From: Gluconacetobacter tumulicola
GTDB lineage: Bacteria; Pseudomonadota; Alphaproteobacteria; Acetobacterales; Acetobacteraceae
Length of the DNA stretch: 64,000 bases
Assembly: GCF_014174215.1 (NCBI RefSeq)
Contig: NZ_JABEQL010000015.1
Location: forward strand, 43,918-107,917
Direction of reading: 5' to 3'
Made by a program: the position numbers and the translations under genes. Under the pieces are notes generated by a model. That model was not told the DNA's origin and did not search any database. It saw only the letters and a program-made list of their open reading frames with translations. Of the stretch, positions 31,910 through 43,839 are shown piece after piece (position 1 is the stretch's first letter; every line of letters begins with the position of its first letter).

Positions 31910-31914
31910 CCAAC

Positions 31915-32226
31915 ATGAAAAAGACAGCAAACGTCAGAGTCAGAATGACGCCAAGCGAAGAATCAATGATTCGTCAGAATGCTGGTTCAAGAGGTGCATC
32001 TGGATTCATCAGGCGCTGCCTGCTTGATTATCAAGCCAGCGGCCCGGCACTGCGAGACGACATCGTTGCCATCCGCTCAGAACTGTCGGCAATAGGTAAC
32101 AACCTTAACCAAATAGCCAAGAAGCTGAACAGTGGTCATGAACTCGCAGGTGAGCTTTATACCGAAATTGAGGCGCTGCCTGAACTGCGTGGCAAGCTGA
32201 ACGCCATCTTGTCTCGCGTAACATGA
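31915..32226 (+). CDS. mobC: MobC-type mobilization accessory protein
   Basis: The 103-residue protein has an N-terminal ribbon-helix-helix segment (RVRMTPSEESMIRQNAGS, GASGFIRRCLLDY) and the C-terminal MobC helix ELSAIGNNLNQIAKKLN, which is characteristic. Such proteins bind oriT and help the relaxase melt and nick DNA. A good AGGAGA lies eight bases upstream of ATG 31915. It precedes the relaxase gene by 13 bases, the standard order. Confidence 0.9.
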   Translation: MKKTANVRVRMTPSEESMIRQNAGSRGASGFIRRCLLDYQASGPALRDDIVAIRSELSAIGNNLNQIAKKLNSGHELAGELYTEIEALPELRGKLNAILSRVT

Positions 32227-32239
32227 GCGAACCTGTGCT

Positions 32240-33961
32240 GTGATTATCGAAATCGTCCCAACCCGCGCGACATGTGATGCAGTCAGAAATCTGACTCGTC
32301 ATCTTCTCGATAAGCCATGGGACAACGATGACATCAGCACAATTATGGGAAGCCGCGATGACGTCATGGACTGCCTGTCCGATGCCGAACGGTTCAATCG
32401 TAAATCATGCATGCAACAGTTCATCCTTACGTCAAAGGAGGATATCACAAGCCAGCAAGTCAAAAGAACCGTGCAAGCCCTGATGTCCGAATTTGGATTT
32501 ATGGAATCTGATATCGCATTGGCCGTCAGACATCAGAAAGCCAGATACGATGCTGCGGGTTGTGACCGGCATTGGCATCTTCTCGTTCGAAACGTAAATC
32601 CTGAATCCGGCAAGACCATGAAAATGTCTCACAGCTTTGCGAGAGGCGAAAAGGTAGCCAGGACCCTGGAATCTGAATTTGGATTCCAATTGGTGAACGG
32701 AAAGCACAATCGAGCAGTCCTGAATGCCGTTGATGACGATTTACGCGAACGGCTGGCCGGGCTGGCAGATATGCCGGAGCCAACAGCCGCCTATACAAAA
32801 AGCCAGCATCAAAGAGCAAAACGGTCTGGCATCTCCATGCCTGAAATCAGGGCGTTCATGCGGTCTGCATGGACAGAATCCAATGGCTCATGGTCATCGT
32901 TCAAGGAGGCGGTAGGTAATCGCGGATTCCATATGTGTTGTGGCACAAGGAAGCCGGATGTCGTCGTACTGGCCGACAGCGAAGGCAACGTTATCGGGTC
33001 CGTGACCCGACTGACCGGCATCAAGGTCGCTGACATCAAAAACGCGATGAACTTTGATAAGGTGCCCCCTACTCCTGCGGCCCACGTAGATATCGCAAAT
33101 GGGGCTCAAATCACCCAAGGGGCGAAGCAGCCTTCGCAGGCATCGTCAGCAGCTATATCGCGTCCAGTGGGCCATCAGGTTCATCGTGGGCAGCATAAAC
33201 AGCATGAAACGCACCGTATCCCGGATACTGGCGTGAACCTGCGCGTCAAAGGGATGTCGAAAGAGCAGATTCAAGCAATCGAGGTAAAAGAGGCTCTTGA
33301 AGAACAGCAGCGCAAAGCAGTCGCAACAGAAATTGCCATGTGGGAATCCATTGCCTCATCATGGAATAAACCCAGCGGCTGGGCTGATATCTATTCAGTG
33401 ATGCAGCGGCGTATATGGCCTGACTCGAAGGTTCAACCATGGCCCATTCCTCAACATCGCGACAAATACGACGTGGCGCAGTCCATGGTGAGCATAATGA
33501 AGCCAGCATGGGCTACCTATCAGTCATCAAGAAAATCATTGAGGCCATCGGTTCGTCGTGGTGGCTCAGATGAACTTCTGGCAGCGATGAAGCGGTGCCG
33601 CTGGAACCACCCGACAATTGGCATTTGCCTGGATGATGTCATTAGCCACAATGATATCGGCTACACGTGTGGTATCGCCGCCAGCAAACTCGTGGCCGCC
33701 AGAAAACGTGAACGAGAAGCCTGGAGCCGGGCTCCTGAAAACCGGGGTCGTTTGGCTGACCTGGAGGTCATGGAACAGATGGCGAAAGATATCCACAGCC
33801 GCCGTGACCGTGAACGACTGGCTCGGTTCCTATCGGAGCCTCGTCGAGCAATCACTGACCATAGGGCCGCGCAGGCTGCTGTGATTGTGGCTCCACCACC
33901 CCCGCCTACACAGGCCAGTCACCGGGTCCGCAGGATTGGTCCCAGCATGCCGTCACTGTGA
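32240..33961 (+). CDS. mobA: MobA/VirD2-like relaxase
   Basis: This 573-residue protein starts at GTG 32240. The N-terminal 170 residues form a relaxase domain: LTRHLLD, the GSRDDVMDC segment, and the metal motif H111-W-H113 in DRHWHLLVRNVNPESGK, followed by KVARTLESEFGF. The rest is helical and charged, with a Pro-rich end. It should nick oriT and stay bound to the transferred strand. No tyrosine occurs in the first 80 residues, where MOBP relaxases usually keep the catalytic Tyr, so the nucleophile is unclear. It belongs to an HLL-motif relaxase group seen in alphaproteobacteria, as far as I recall. Confidence 0.82.
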   Translation: MIIEIVPTRATCDAVRNLTRHLLDKPWDNDDISTIMGSRDDVMDCLSDAERFNRKSCMQQFILTSKEDITSQQVKRTVQALMSEFGFMESDIALAVRHQKARYDAAGCDRHWHLLVRNVNPESGKTMKMSHSFARGEKVARTLESEFGFQLVNGKHNRAVLNAVDDDLRERLAGLADMPEPTAAYTKSQHQRAKRSGISMPEIRAFMRSAWTESNGSWSSFKEAVGNRGFHMCCGTRKPDVVVLADSEGNVIGSVTRLTGIKVADIKNAMNFDKVPPTPAAHVDIANGAQITQGAKQPSQASSAAISRPVGHQVHRGQHKQHETHRIPDTGVNLRVKGMSKEQIQAIEVKEALEEQQRKAVATEIAMWESIASSWNKPSGWADIYSVMQRRIWPDSKVQPWPIPQHRDKYDVAQSMVSIMKPAWATYQSSRKSLRPSVRRGGSDELLAAMKRCRWNHPTIGICLDDVISHNDIGYTCGIAASKLVAARKREREAWSRAPENRGRLADLEVMEQMAKDIHSRRDRERLARFLSEPRRAITDHRAAQAAVIVAPPPPPTQASHRVRRIGPSMPSL

Positions 33962-33972
33962 ACAAATCCGGA

Positions 33973-34127
33973 ACAACAACAAAAGGGAGCCACAGGATTG
34001 TTGTTGGATTTGTTGTTGGCAGATAGAGGTTGACAAATCAGGCAAAAAATGCCTGTTTTCAGCCGTTTTCCACGATTCGTATGGACACGCCAGACCAGAA
34101 AGCGTATATACAACAACGCTCTGGTCA
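33973..34127. repeat. Candidate integrase arm sites, right end
   Basis: The 185-bp stretch between mobA and the tRNA contains AACAACAACAAA (33973-33984, inverted), TTGTTGTTGG twice with 12-base period (33999-34008 and 34011-34020), and GCGTATATACA (34102-34112). TTTGTTGTT and GCGTATATACA also occur at the left end. An inverted repeat GACCAGA...CTGGTC surrounds the last site (about 34,093-34,126). Confidence 0.45.
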
Positions 34128-34145
34128 TCATGGGGATTGATAAAA

Positions 34146-34236
<91 letters not shown>

Positions 34237-34263
34237 GTCTTCGCTAGCGGCGATGGGTCGGGC

Positions 34264-34291
34264 TTATAGGGTGGCGTGAAAGGGTGCGCAA
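34264..34291 (-). promoter_or_regulatory. Promoter of tRNA-Ser
   Basis: On the minus strand TTGCGC (34291-34286) and CTATAA (34269-34264) are 16 bases apart, 28 bases upstream of the tRNA 5' end. Confidence 0.6.
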
Positions 34292-34356
34292 GAGACCTTG
34301 ATGCGTTTTTCCGACATAATATTCCCCCCTCTCCCGCCCAGCCCATCAATCGGCGG

Positions 34357-34385
34357 TTGACGGCGCGCGGCAGCCGGCAGTAAAA
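34357..34385 (+). promoter_or_regulatory. Candidate promoter of rplU-rpmA
   Basis: TTGACG (34357-34362) and GTAAAA (34380-34385) are 17 bases apart, about 130 bases before rplU. The -35 is good and the -10 is weak. The leader downstream contains an A8 run but no structure I can name. Confidence 0.4.
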
Positions 34386-34516
34386 GCCGCACCTCGCCCC
34401 CGCGCTGACGAGGGGTAGCCGTGTCCGCACGGCCAATAAAAAAAAGCGACTGGGTCGCGTCGCCTGTCCCGCCACGGGGCCGCACGCGCCAAGAGATCGG
34501 AAAGACAGGTTAGAAC

Positions 34517-34831
34517 ATGTTTGCAGTCATTCGTACCGGCGGAAAGCAGTATCGCGTTTCCCCCAACACCGTCCTGAAGGTCGAGAAGCTGGAAGCCGAA
34601 GCCGGCGCCACCATCACCTTCACCGACGTCCTCGCCGTCGGCGGCGAGAGCGGCACGACGATCGGCGCCCCGCTGGTCCCCGGCGCCACCGTGACCGCCA
34701 CGGTCATCGCGCAGGACCGTCTGGACACGGTCATCATCTTCAAGAAGCGCCGCCGGCAGAACAGCCGCCGCAAGAACGGCCATCGCCAGCCCGTCACCGT
34801 GCTGCGCATCGCCGAGATCAACGCCGCCTGA
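34517..34831 (+). CDS. rplU: 50S ribosomal protein L21
   Basis: The 104-residue protein begins [17 protein letters not shown], the conserved L21 start, and continues [15 protein letters not shown]. It ends in the usual basic region [19 protein letters not shown] that contacts 23S rRNA. Length is normal. It is followed after 69 bases by rpmA, the near-universal L21-L27 pair. Confidence 0.97.
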   Translation: MFAVIRTGGKQYRVSPNTVLKVEKLEAEAGATITFTDVLAVGGESGTTIGAPLVPGATVTATVIAQDRLDTVIIFKKRRRQNSRRKNGHRQPVTVLRIAEINAA

Positions 34832-34900
34832 ACCCGTCAGGCGGCCTAACAGCGCCGCCGACAGGCTTATCAGGTCAGTTCAGAGTCAGGAGTTCAGGCA

Positions 34901-37469
<2,569 letters not shown>

Positions 37470-37475
37470 CCGCGC

Positions 37476-37641
37476 AAAGCCTGATTGGAAATGTGGGCTG
37501 GTGAGCGAGAGCGGCCCGGAACGGGCCGCGCCCGTCGTGTGTTTCCGAGCATCGGAGCGGAGTGGCCTTGATGGCCATGAGCACCGAAGCGCAGGAAACG
37601 CGCGCCGGATCGCCACCAGCCCGCATTTACAATCAGGCTTT
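37476..37641. repeat. Palindromic dispersed element, copy 1
   Basis: About 166 bp between proB and a convergent gene. The ends are inverted (AAAGCCTGATTG at 37476 and CAATCAGGCTTT finishing at 37641), and the core contains GTGTTTCCGAGC, CGGAGCGGAGTGGCC and CAGGAAACGCGCG. The reverse complement of the core matches copies 4 and 5. The right end overlaps the stop codon of the next gene. Confidence 0.8.
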
Positions 37642-38357
37642 CAGGTTCTAGGGGGCCAACGCAAGGTGGGCTCCGACCGAGGCCGGTCATCCCATTCATC
37701 GTCGCGCTGCGGCCGGACCGCGCGCTCGTCAGGCGTGCGATAGGCCGGCCGAAACGGTGTCTCTTCGGCTGTCGGCGGCGCATCGGGAACGGTCGGCGGC
37801 GACGTATAAGGCGGCCGCGCCTCTTCCGGCGGCACGAAAAAAATCGGATCGCGCGGGGCTGCGGCCGGCCGGTCATGCCAGGGCATGGGCCGGCTGGCAT
37901 CATGCGAAACCGGCGCGCCCGAACGCGGAACATAGGCCGGCGGCTCGACCGGCGGCGCGGCACGCACGCTGGCTGGCGCGGAAGGCGGCGGATCGAAACG
38001 GGTCGGACGCGCCGAAACCGGCCGCTCGGACCGCGCCACATAGGCATCGCTGGCCGAAACGGGCCCGGGCGACCGCACGGGCGGCGGCGCGGGGGCCACA
38101 GGCTCCACCACCGGCGCGGCAGCAGCCGCCGGGCGCGGAGCCGGCGCCGAAACCGGCGCCCGCTCCTCAGGCCGAAGGGCCAGCACGCGCAATTCGGCCT
38201 GCAGATCCTCGATCTGCAACGCCAGGGCATCCAGCCGCCCCTTCACGCCGAACACCGCGAACGGCACCAGCATCCAGAGGAAGATGAACAGCATCCCCAG
38301 GATCAGCAGCACAAGCTGCAGCCACCAGGGCATCCAGTCGGAAAACGGAAACGGCAT
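37641..38357 (-). CDS. Membrane-anchored proline-rich protein of unknown function
   Basis: From ATG 38357 the protein has 238 residues (an upstream ATG at 38396 adds 13). Residues 8-40 form one strongly hydrophobic Trp-rich helix (WWLQLVLLILGMLFIFLWMLV), followed by a short helix KGRLDALALQIEDLQAELRVLA that looks like a coiled coil. The remaining 165 residues are Pro/Ala/Arg-rich and probably disordered. No family is recognised. It may be an inner-membrane scaffold. Confidence 0.55.
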   Translation of the reverse strand: MPFPFSDWMPWWLQLVLLILGMLFIFLWMLVPFAVFGVKGRLDALALQIEDLQAELRVLALRPEERAPVSAPAPRPAAAAAPVVEPVAPAPPPVRSPGPVSASDAYVARSERPVSARPTRFDPPPSAPASVRAAPPVEPPAYVPRSGAPVSHDASRPMPWHDRPAAAPRDPIFFVPPEEARPPYTSPPTVPDAPPTAEETPFRPAYRTPDERAVRPQRDDEWDDRPRSEPTLRWPPRT

Positions 38358-38441
38358 CTGCGCACGACCACGGAAAAAACGAACCCCGCCGCGCATGTGA
38401 CCAGATCAGCCACCACCCGCGCAAGGATCGCGTGAACGCCT

Positions 38442-38606
38442 AGAGACTGCTTCAAAAGCCCCGCTGGCGGCGGCCTGACGGCGCTTTTCTGCGCTTCGGT
38501 GCTCACGGCCCACAAGGCCGCTCCGCTCCGATGCTCAAAAACCACCGCCAGACGCGCGGCTGACGCCGCGCTTCCACTCACCATCGGAGCTTTTGAAGCA
38601 GTCTCT
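38442..38606. repeat. Palindromic dispersed element, copy 2
   Basis: About 165 bp with a perfect 18-bp terminal stem: AGAGACTGCTTCAAAAGC at 38442-38459 and its exact complement at 38589-38606. The core (TGCTCACGGCCCACAAGGCC, CTCCGCTCCGATGCTC) matches the other copies but is the most diverged. Confidence 0.8.
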
Positions 38607-38637
38607 CAATACCCGAGACAAACACCCCTTGAAACGT

Positions 38638-38801
38638 AAAAGCTGTCGTGCAGGCTGGTCTGCCGAGCGAGAGTGCCGCGCAGCGGCACGCCCGTCGTGT
38701 GTTTCCGAGCACCGGAGCGGAGCGGCCTCAATGGCCGTGAGCACCGGAGCACAGGAAACGCGCGTCGGATCGCCGGCAGAGCGGCCTGCACGACAGCTTT
38801 T
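38638..38801. repeat. Palindromic dispersed element, copy 3
   Basis: About 164 bp with a perfect 18-bp terminal stem, AAAAGCTGTCGTGCAGGC (38638-38655) and its complement at 38784-38801. The core is close to copy 1 and in the same orientation. The right end overlaps the gapR stop codon, so the stem with its T-run could terminate gapR transcription. Confidence 0.8.
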
Positions 38802-39076
38802 TACATGCCGAGGGCGCGGCGGTAGATGTCGAGCAGCGTCTCCTGCTCTTCCACCTCGGCCGGCTCCTGCTTGCGCAGGCGGATGATCTGGCGGATGACC
38901 TTCACGTCGAAGCCGGCCGATTTCGCCTCGGTGAAAATGTCCTTGATGTCGCCGGCCAGGGCCTTGCGCTCTTCTTCCAGGCGCTCGACACGCTCGATAA
39001 TGCTGCGCAGCCGGTCCGCCGCAATCCCGCCGACCGCCGCCGCCTTGTCGTCATCACCGAAATTTTCCGCGTCCAT
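38801..39076 (-). CDS. gapR: GapR-type nucleoid protein (DUF2312)
   Basis: The 91-residue protein contains the DUF2312 pattern: LRSIIERVERLEEERKALAGDI, DIFTEAKSAGFDVKVIRQI, RLRKQ. In Caulobacter GapR binds overtwisted DNA ahead of replication and transcription and aids gyrase and topoisomerase IV. I place the start at ATG 39076 (GGAGG lies 11 bases upstream); an ATG seven codons earlier is possible. It is common and nearly restricted to alphaproteobacteria, supporting the taxonomic call. Confidence 0.9.
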   Translation of the reverse strand: MDAENFGDDDKAAAVGGIAADRLRSIIERVERLEEERKALAGDIKDIFTEAKSAGFDVKVIRQIIRLRKQEPAEVEEQETLLDIYRRALGM

Positions 39077-39334
39077 GGAACGGCCTGCCTCCAGCATGGG
39101 AATGGAATCTGGCCCCTCCGATCCGCCCCGGATCGAGGATCGGGCCGCAACCGGTCAGGGAACGGGGGGCTTATCGTGACGGTGGCGGCCGGTCAATGGC
39201 AACTTGACAGGGCGCGGGGGCTCGGCCCAAACCCGTGCAGGCAGGTCATCCCCCCTATGACAACGGTGCCGGTCTCGACAAAGGCCATGTGCGCCCCCCT
39301 AACGCTCCGACCCGATGCAAGGAGGCCGTATTCG

Positions 39335-40813
39335 ATGCCCCAGCTCCCTCCCGTTGATGTTTTCGACTATATCGTCTTCGGCGCCACCGGCGACCTGACG
39401 ATGCGCAAGCTGCTGCCGGCGCTGTATTATCGCTACCGCGACGGGCAGATCCCCGATCAGTCCCGGATCATCGGCACCGCACGCTCCTCCCTCTCGCGCG
39501 CCGACTATCAGGAGCGCGCCGAAAAGGCCCTGACCGAGTTCGTCAAGCCGGCGGACCTCGACCAGGCCACCGCGCGCCGCTTCCTCGACCTGCTGCATTA
39601 TGTCAGCCTGAACGGCGCCGAAGCCAACAGCACCTGGCCCGCGCTGAAGGGCCTGCTGGAACAGGCGCCCAAGGACCGTATCCGCGTCTACTACCTGGCC
39701 ACCGCCCCCGGCCTGTACGGCCAGATCTGCGAGAATCTCAGCACCCAGGGGCTGGTGACCGAGCAGTCGCGCGTGGTGCTGGAAAAGCCGATCGGCACCG
39801 ACCTGCAAAGCGCCGACGCGATCAACGACCATGTCGGCCGGCATTTCCCCGAGAACCACATCTTCCGCATCGACCATTACCTGGGCAAGGAAACGGTCCA
39901 GAACCTGATCGCGCTGCGCTTCGCCAACCCGGTGTTCGAGCGGCTGTGGTCCAGCGACGCGATCGACTATGTCCAGATCACGGCGGCCGAGACGGTGGGC
40001 GTGGAAAGCCGCGGTCCGTACTACGACAAGTCCGGCGCGCTGCGCGACATGATCCAGAACCACCTGCTGCAGGTGCTGTGCCTGGTGGCGATGGACCCGC
40101 CCGGCTCGCTGGAGGCCGACAGCCTGCGCAACGAGAAGCTGAAGGTGCTGCGCGCCCTGCGTCCCATCGCGCCCGACGACGTGGCGGCGTTCACGGTGCG
40201 CGGCCAGTACGCGCGCGGCCGCAGCGGCGACAACACCCTGCCGAGCTATCTGGAAGATCTGGGCGAGGACGCCACCAGCAGCACCGAAACCTACGTCGCC
40301 ATCCGGGCCGAAATCCATTCCTGGCGCTGGGGCAACGTGCCGTTCTACCTGCGCTCGGGCAAGCGCCTGGCCGAAAAGTGCAGCGAGATCGTCATCCAGT
40401 TCAAGGCCGCCCCCTGGTCGATCTTCCCCGGCACCCCGCGCGCCAACCGGCTGGTGATCCGCATCCAGCCCGACGAGGGCGTGACCCTGTCGGTCTCGAC
40501 CAAGGACCCGACGCCCACCGACAGCCTGACCCTGCGCCAGGCCGACATCAACATCGCCTTCGAGAAGGCATTCGGCACCCGCTACCCCGACGCCTATGAG
40601 CGCCTGCTGCTCGACGTGGTGCGCGGCGACCCGATCCTGTTCATCCGCCGCGACGAGGTCGAGGCCGCATGGCGCTGGGTCGACCCGATCCTGCACGGCT
40701 GGGCCGAGAACAAGGTCCCCCTCCAGACCTATCCGGCCGGAAGCTGGGGCCCTGAAGCCGCCCGCGCGCTGCTGGCCGAGGACGGCCATGCGTGGCATGA
40801 GGACATGACATGA
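39335..40813 (+). CDS. zwf: Glucose-6-phosphate 1-dehydrogenase
   Basis: This 492-residue enzyme oxidises glucose 6-phosphate to 6-phosphogluconolactone, feeding the oxidative pentose phosphate route that dominates in acetic acid bacteria. Residues show the NAD(P) fold FGATGDLTMRKLLPALY, the VVLEKPIGTDLQSA segment, the active-site RIDHYLGKETVQN, and LRDMIQNHLLQVL. ATG 39335 is chosen for AAGGAGG nine bases upstream; the frame stays open further upstream without family similarity. The stop overlaps the next gene by four bases. No pgl lies beside it. Confidence 0.97.
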   Translation: MPQLPPVDVFDYIVFGATGDLTMRKLLPALYYRYRDGQIPDQSRIIGTARSSLSRADYQERAEKALTEFVKPADLDQATARRFLDLLHYVSLNGAEANSTWPALKGLLEQAPKDRIRVYYLATAPGLYGQICENLSTQGLVTEQSRVVLEKPIGTDLQSADAINDHVGRHFPENHIFRIDHYLGKETVQNLIALRFANPVFERLWSSDAIDYVQITAAETVGVESRGPYYDKSGALRDMIQNHLLQVLCLVAMDPPGSLEADSLRNEKLKVLRALRPIAPDDVAAFTVRGQYARGRSGDNTLPSYLEDLGEDATSSTETYVAIRAEIHSWRWGNVPFYLRSGKRLAEKCSEIVIQFKAAPWSIFPGTPRANRLVIRIQPDEGVTLSVSTKDPTPTDSLTLRQADINIAFEKAFGTRYPDAYERLLLDVVRGDPILFIRRDEVEAAWRWVDPILHGWAENKVPLQTYPAGSWGPEAARALLAEDGHAWHEDMT

Positions 40814-41268
40814 AGTCACCCGCCGGCATGGCAGCCACACCGTCCGGAACGCCACGCCGCCCCCGGCGGACCATGCGCCAGCGCATCGTCCGCCGGGTGG
40901 TGATGGTGGTGCCGCTGGTGCTGCTGGCGACGGTCGCCGCCCGCATGGGCTGGCTGGACCAGGCGGCGGACCAGATCACCTTCCGCCACGCGAACTGGTT
41001 CGACGACACCGCCCTGGTCGAGCATTTCCGCACCGTGGTGACGCATGACGGCATGACCGACACCCCCGGCCGCTGCCTGCTGTTCATCGTCAACGGCAAC
41101 GACCCGCCGGATGCCGCCCGCTTCGACGTGATGGAAAAACATTCCGGCTCCTGCCCCGGCGACAGCAAGACACTGCCCAAGCTGTTCACGCTCAAGGTCA
41201 ACCGCATCGACCAGACAGTGCAGACCGATTGGGGGTCGCCGGGCACCTTCCACCCCATGCCCCACTGA
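40810..41268 (+). CDS. Small membrane-anchored protein of unknown function
   Basis: The 152-residue protein starts at ATG 40810 overlapping the zwf stop (ATGA), so it is translationally coupled. A basic N-terminus of about 30 residues leads into one hydrophobic helix ([18 protein letters not shown], about 30-47). The exported part has two Cys about 35 residues apart that could pair and no recognised motif. Position suggests a link to zwf expression only. Confidence 0.6.
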   Translation: MKSPAGMAATPSGTPRRPRRTMRQRIVRRVVMVVPLVLLATVAARMGWLDQAADQITFRHANWFDDTALVEHFRTVVTHDGMTDTPGRCLLFIVNGNDPPDAARFDVMEKHSGSCPGDSKTLPKLFTLKVNRIDQTVQTDWGSPGTFHPMPH

Positions 41269-41270
41269 CG

Positions 41271-41427
41271 CCTACCGGGAAATGCGCGCTGGCGGCGGTC
41301 CGACGCGCGTTCCCTGCGCTCCGATGCTCACGGCCATCAAGGCCGCTCCGCTTCTGTGCTCGGGAACACACGCCGGCCGTAGCCCTGACGGGCTACTCCC
41401 GCTCACCAGCCCACATTTCCCGGCAGG
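41271..41427. repeat. Palindromic dispersed element, copy 4
   Basis: About 157 bp between the small membrane protein and the Rieske gene. The terminal stem is CCT-A-CCGGGAAATG (41271-41284) against CATTTCCCGG-C-AGG (41414-41427), with one mismatch. The core reads as the reverse complement of copies 1 and 3. Confidence 0.8.
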
Positions 41428-41464
41428 CTCTCACGTTCCAAATGACCGAGACCCGGCAGAGCGC

Positions 41465-42127
41465 ATGACAACGACCGGCCCAACCGAAACCGACAGCCCC
41501 GCGACCGATACCCCGGCCACCGGCAACCGGCGCGATTTCCTGACCCTGCTGACGCTGGCGGTCGGTGGTGCGGGGGTGGCGGCCTTCTCCTGGCCGTTCC
41601 TGGACAGTCTGCGCCCCGGCGATGCGGGCTCGGCCCGCCCGCCGGTCGATGTCGACGTGTCGAAACTCCCCCCGGGCCAGCAGATCACCGTGGTCTGGCA
41701 CGGCAGCCCGGTCTTCATCACCCATCGCACACCCCAGGCGCTGGAGCGGCTGCAACAGGCGTCGCTGGCCGCCCGGCTGCGCGACCCGTCCTCGGGCGTG
41801 CTGCAGCAGCCACCATACGCCGCCAACTGGCACCGCTCGATCGTGCCCGCCTATGGGGTGGTGGTCGGGATCTGCACCCATCTGGGCTGCGTGCCCACTT
41901 ATTCCCCGGCGCCAGACCCCACCACGCCGGTCGCCAACTGGCCGGGCGGCTATGCCTGCCCCTGCCATGGCTCCAAGTTCGATCTCGCCGGCCGGGTCTT
42001 CATCGGCGCACCGGCCCCCTACAACCTGCCGGTCCCCCCCTACGCCATGCCCACCCCGACCACGATCCGCATCGGCGAAAACCCGCCGGGCGTGGATTTC
42101 GACTTCTCGTCTATCCAGCAGATCTGA
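41465..42127 (+). CDS. petA: Ubiquinol-cytochrome c reductase, Rieske iron-sulfur subunit
   Basis: The 220-residue protein has a Tat-like/anchor N-terminus ([21 protein letters not shown]) and the 2Fe-2S ligands in CTHLGC and CPCHGS, linked by the usual loop, followed by [18 protein letters not shown]. It is the Rieske subunit of complex III, which takes electrons from ubiquinol. ATG 41465 gives the usual length; the open frame upstream runs through a repeat element. The usual cytochrome b and c1 genes do not follow. A convergent esterase overlaps its 3' end by 17 bases instead. Confidence 0.93.
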   Translation: MTTTGPTETDSPATDTPATGNRRDFLTLLTLAVGGAGVAAFSWPFLDSLRPGDAGSARPPVDVDVSKLPPGQQITVVWHGSPVFITHRTPQALERLQQASLAARLRDPSSGVLQQPPYAANWHRSIVPAYGVVVGICTHLGCVPTYSPAPDPTTPVANWPGGYACPCHGSKFDLAGRVFIGAPAPYNLPVPPYAMPTPTTIRIGENPPGVDFDFSSIQQI

Positions 42128-43097
42128 CCGCCCGACCGGCCGCCCCGGCAAAGGCCGCGCGCAGCCGCCGCCCGCCAAAGCGGATCGCCGCCTTCCCCCA
42201 CGGCATGAACGAATACATGTTCAGATAGCCATGGATGGTCCCGGGAAAGCAGCGGATTTCCGCCTGCCCCCCAGCCTCCCGCAGCACCTCGGCATAGCCC
42301 GTGGCCTCGTCATACAGCGGGTCGAACTGCGCAGGCACGATCACCGCCGGCGGCAGCCCGGCCAGCGAATCGGCAAAGATCGGCGCCAGCAGCGGATGGC
42401 TCAGGTCCTCGGGCGTGCGGGCATATTGCTGGCCGTACCACTCCATCAGCCGGGCCGTCAGCATATAGCCCTCGGCATAGCGATGCCGCGACGGCACATC
42501 CCGCGCGCCATACAATGACGGGTAATAGAGCAACTGCATCGCCAGCTCCGGCCCGCCCCGGTCCCGCGCCAGCAGCGACAGCACCGCCGCCAGGTTGCCG
42601 CCCGCGCTATCGCCCGCCACGGCAAGCGGCCCACCCCAGCGCCAGGCCTCGCCCGCCAGCCAGTCCAGCGCCGCCAGGCAATCTTCGACCGCGGCGGGAA
42701 AGCGATGTTCCGGCGCCAGACGATAATCGTAGGACAGCACCGCCGCCCCCGATTCCCGCGCCAGCCGGCAGCAGATCCCATGATGCGAATTCAGCCCGCA
42801 ATGCACGAACCCGCCTCCATGCAGGAACAGCACAGCGCCCCGCACCCGGCCATGAGGCACATACAGCCGTGCCGGCCGCAATTCCTCCGCCCCCGGCACC
42901 CGTAGCGCCAGAACCCGCCGCAAGGGCAGGCCGGACAGCACCTGCGGAAAACAGGGCTGGTCCAGTGCGCGACGCAACGTATCGAGCGTACGCGGCCGCC
43001 CCGCCGCCCGCCCGCTCCGTCCGCGACCGGCCAGATGCCGCATCAGCAGGCGCGCCATCACCCCGGGCTGCTCCCGTCGTGCCACCGACTGATCCAT
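42111..43097 (-). CDS. Alpha/beta hydrolase, hormone-sensitive-lipase-type esterase
   Basis: This 328-residue esterase has the oxyanion motif HGGGF near residue 95, YRLAPEH, the nucleophile GDSAGGN near 165, an acid in [11 protein letters not shown], and the catalytic His in GTIHGYL. It is probably cytoplasmic, as no signal peptide is seen. It acts on short-chain esters in this family; the natural substrate is unknown. Its last codons overlap the end of petA on the other strand. Confidence 0.9.
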   Translation of the reverse strand: MDQSVARREQPGVMARLLMRHLAGRGRSGRAAGRPRTLDTLRRALDQPCFPQVLSGLPLRRVLALRVPGAEELRPARLYVPHGRVRGAVLFLHGGGFVHCGLNSHHGICCRLARESGAAVLSYDYRLAPEHRFPAAVEDCLAALDWLAGEAWRWGGPLAVAGDSAGGNLAAVLSLLARDRGGPELAMQLLYYPSLYGARDVPSRHRYAEGYMLTARLMEWYGQQYARTPEDLSHPLLAPIFADSLAGLPPAVIVPAQFDPLYDEATGYAEVLREAGGQAEIRCFPGTIHGYLNMYSFMPWGKAAIRFGGRRLRAAFAGAAGRAVRSAG

Positions 43098-43150
43098 GCG
43101 CCATCTCTCCCGCCCACTCTCTATATATTTTTGATGCGGCGCATTCCCCC

Positions 43151-43179
43151 TTGACGCAACCCGGGGTGGCGGTCAGTTT
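43151..43179 (+). promoter_or_regulatory. Candidate promoter of rnpB
   Basis: TTGACG (43151-43156) and CAGTTT (43174-43179) are 17 bases apart and end 7 bases before the predicted RNA 5' end. The -35 is strong and the -10 weak. Confidence 0.45.
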
Positions 43180-43186
43180 CCGCCAG

Positions 43187-43596
<410 letters not shown>

Positions 43597-43839
43597 CTCG
43601 TTTCCCTCTTGTATCCATCGCCGCACCCGCCGGGCCGCCCATCGGCGCGGCAGTCATGCGAACAATATCTGTTCTCGTTTTGATCTCATCAAAACTAGAA
43701 CATAACATAAACATCCGTCATCCAGCCTCATTGCTCTCCCGAGCTGGGACGAAGACTGGCCGCCCGCAATGCCACGACTGCACGAATTCTCGAAAAACAG
43801 CGGTTTTCCGCCAGAATTTCCGCGCGTTTAATTTGACGT

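Noticed and set aside
41282..41464. Longer Rieske protein starting upstream at 41282
   Set aside because: The extra codons run through a palindromic dispersed element; ATG 41465 gives the usual family length.
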